Source: Plakobranchus ocellatus (taxonomy: Eukaryota > Mollusca > Gastropoda > Plakobranchidae). Taken from it: a stretch of DNA of 22,685 nt. The stretch lies in NCBI GenBank assembly GCA_019648995.1, contig BLXT01007700.1, forward strand, positions 29,631-52,315. The letters run 5' to 3'. The translations under genes and the position numbers were made by a program. Positions 20,575-22,685 of the stretch are shown piece by piece. Below the pieces are notes generated by a model. The model saw nothing but the letters and a program-made list of their open reading frames with translations. It was not told the origin of the DNA and did no database searches. Numbering within the stretch: position 1 is the stretch's first letter; every line of letters starts with the position of its first letter.

Positions 20575-21129
20575 GTAAAAAATTTCCTTTTTGAGATGTC
20601 AATAGTGGCTATGGTTGATTGTCGATAATTTGAAAATATAATTGGCTCTCATTGAGGTTAAGGAGGCAAACAGAAAGAAATAAATGCATTCAGAAATAAA
20701 AAAAAAAGGCATGGGAGCATATTCTTCTATGTTCACAACTAGTGGATCCATTGTAGACAATATTTTTTTTTTTTCAAATACAATTTGACCAGAAGTAAGA
20801 AGATGCTTGTATCAAACTTACTTTCTGCTTAATATATTCTGAAATGGGAAACGAAAGTGCAGTCACATAAAAGTCTCAACTGTTGATGTATTGATTTATG
20901 TCAGTCCTGGCATGATTGCTTAAGTTAATGGATAACTTTTTCAAGATTATAGACTGAGCACAGTATTCAGTGATCACACAAAAATCTCTATGAATAGTCT
21001 CATATTTCTGATTATCTCACAGTTGTGTAGCTTGGAGATAATTTTTTTGTAGATTTTTTTTTACTCTAAAAATATTGCTTTAAAGAGATTCTTTTTAATT
21101 TGTGTCTTAATAGAGTCTGCACTAGGTAA

Positions 21130-21163
<34 letters not shown>

Positions 21164-22147
21164 GCAATGACCTGAGTACTCAAAATTTTTGTCAGCAGTT
21201 GTACAACAGAGTTATAAGTGGCTAAGAATATTGAAAAACAGATTTTTTTGGAACTATCTACAGAATGATTCTTTGTAAAGAGCAAAAATTTATTGTTTTG
21301 TTTACAACTTCAACTGGTCAGAAATATTTTGCTCAATATGCTCAAGACTGAGCCTTTCCCTGACAAATGTAGTGACGGGTCAAAAGACAGTGATTGATAA
21401 AAGATGCTTTTGATTCATTGAAACAGCTGATTTTCAGCTATGGTTCAATTACACTTACTCTAAAACCCCCTGTATAATCTTTGCTTTAAAAAAAAAATGT
21501 TTTCTTAAACTTACTTTTCTTTCGCTAGCAACACCCATGGCTATAGTATTTGTAAAGATTAAAACTAGACCAGATGAAGACAATGGTTTAAAGAAAAAGT
21601 CTTCTTGGTTGACTGAAATTATCTAATAGGAAATATGTAAAAACAACATCTGTCTGTGGGGAGCAAACTGAATGCTACTAGTTGTTCTGTATGAAAATAT
21701 AAATGGTAAATGATGTGCCAGAACAGCCTTAGTAAATTTTTTGGATTTTCACCCATAGTTGTAATCCTAGTTGTAAGCTTTTACTTGTCAATAAAATTTC
21801 ATTTTAATTTCTTATAATGATGATAAGCACAACCTTGGATGTACCTTTGACTTGGCAAACTTTTTTTTTTCAAGATAATTGTCAGAGATTCCATGAAGTA
21901 GAAGAAAATTTGATGTAGACCCAGCGTAATAAGGCTGATGTTGAAGGCCGTTTGGTCATTTAATCCAAGATACTGCCTAGGCAACAAAATAGATTAGATC
22001 TGACTTACAAATCAATAAGTATCTTTAACTGAGATCAACTGTGAAATGAGAAAGAAAAAAAAAAACAAAAAAAAAAAACAACTATAAAGCTGTTTCAATT
22101 GTTCAGAAAATGAAAATGTTAAATTGAGCATTTCTTTCCATTGACAG
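20575..22147 (+). other. CAMSAP: Intron 5
   Basis: 1,573 bp, GTAAAA donor, CATTGACAG acceptor. AT-rich, with a TA array at 21129-21163 and several A/T homopolymers; no exon-like segment is recognised. A (TA)n-derived open frame on the minus strand is not coding. Confidence 0.8.
21129..21163. repeat. (TA)n microsatellite
   Basis: A mostly pure TA array of about 35 bp within intron 5. Confidence 0.92.
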
Positions 22148-22223
22148 AAATTTCACAACTTTCCCTGCGTCCAGCGAGCTGCCAGGTTCACCTGAAGAGG
22201 CCCTGAAGTTCTGGATCAACAAG
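22148..22223 (+). CDS. CAMSAP: CAMSAP exon 6 (right limit uncertain)
   Basis: It completes an Arg codon from exon 5 and encodes NFTTFPASSELPGSPE and ALKFWINK. This corresponds to the F.TF.ASKELP...FWINK block that ends the conserved pre-CH segment in CAMSAP1. I end it at AAG|GTGTGT (22224), phase 0, where vertebrate proteins change to a variable linker. The frame stays open past this site to a second possible donor at 22303 (CAAAAG|GTGCTT). The extra 80 bp (VCAVISREGVG...QK) overlap a tandem repeat, so I leave them out of the main call. Downstream exons, including the CH domain, are outside the window. Confidence 0.88.
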
Positions 22224-22253
22224 GTGTGTGCTGTTATCAGCAGAGAGGGTGTT

Positions 22254-22685
22254 GGTGCTTGCCACAAGGCCAGGCAGCTTTTGCAGGGAGATGCTGGCCA
22301 AAAGGTGCTTTGCTATGTGCCTGCCATATGTTTTAATTCTTTTTATTCTTAGAATTTTTTTTTTTTTATTTGAGTAATTTTTGCTCTTGTGACAAGGCAA
22401 GGCAGCTTGCTATTGTGCTGGCCAAATGGTGCTTCTGTGTACTTTACATTATTTTTTTTCTTTCTCACAACTTTTTATTATTTTGAAATCTTCATGTGTG
22501 TGGTGCCGAAGATGGTTGTCAAAAGGTACTTGCTGTGTGCTTGCTTCATGCTTCAAACTGATTTTATAGGAATTTTTTTTTTTGTTTTTTTTTAAATCTC
22601 CATGTGTTTGGTGCTTTTCTCTCAAGGCCAGACAGCTCTTGGGGATGATGCTTGTCATAAGGTTGTGGGCTTGCTTCATGCTTCA
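22254..22685. repeat. Degenerate tandem repeat, about 108-130 bp period, four units
   Basis: Units begin near 22254, 22383, 22486 and 22594. Shared words are (A/T)CAAGGCCAGGCAGCTT (22264, 22392, 22622), GGTGC, AAAAGGT.CTT, and GCTTGCTTCATGCTTCA (22539 and 22669). Units are separated by poly-T stretches. Unit 3 lacks the AAGGCCAGGCAGCTT core. The array starts within 31 bases of the exon 6 donor and continues past the window edge. It is either an intronic minisatellite or decayed duplicates of an alternative exon. Confidence 0.75.

Noticed and set aside
1-22685. tRNA, rRNA, CRISPR array or prokaryote-type operon
   Set aside because: None seen; the gene structure is that of an animal nuclear genome.

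Overview
This is nuclear DNA from an animal, most likely a mollusc or another lophotrochozoan. Spliced coding exons with GT/AG borders sit in long AT-rich introns. Simple repeats are abundant: GA/CT, ACT, AT and long A/T runs, plus a TAGATC hexanucleotide satellite of a kind I associate with molluscan genomes. The taxon is an inference; I see no marker gene.

The only gene I can name is a CAMSAP/Patronin-family microtubule minus-end protein on the + strand, running off the right edge. Six exons (3625-3720, 18030-18125, 19083-19188, 19904-20013, 20489-20574, 22148-22223) join in frame into a 190-residue N-terminus. It matches the conserved pre-CH region of animal CAMSAPs (SSELYC, RKGIYV, FWINK). 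The CH domain, coiled coils and C-terminal CKK domain must lie beyond the window.

The most interesting feature is a second start exon, 14135-17224, inside the 14.3-kb first intron. It is one uninterrupted 1,030-codon reading frame ending at a consensus phase-0 donor, so it can splice to the same exon 2. The result would be a long isoform with a large, probably disordered N-terminus. That N-terminus has an acidic start, a Ser/Pro/Arg/Lys-rich middle with two back-to-back SxIP motifs (EB1-binding type), and ten copies of a 12-residue YSLDS repeat. An in-frame stop just upstream makes it an alternative first exon (second promoter) rather than an internal exon.

Layout: 1-3395 holds simple repeats, a TAGATC satellite split by a small inverted-repeat element (MITE-like), and a possible decayed exon. 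3396-3720 is the putative 5' UTR and first coding exon. 3721-14072 is intron 1, with microsatellites, a degenerate 40-bp minisatellite at 9087-9449 and possible regulatory DNA. 14073-17224 is the alternative first exon with a short uORF. 17225-22223 holds the shared exons. 22254-22685 is a tandem repeat that begins right after exon 6 and continues off the window.
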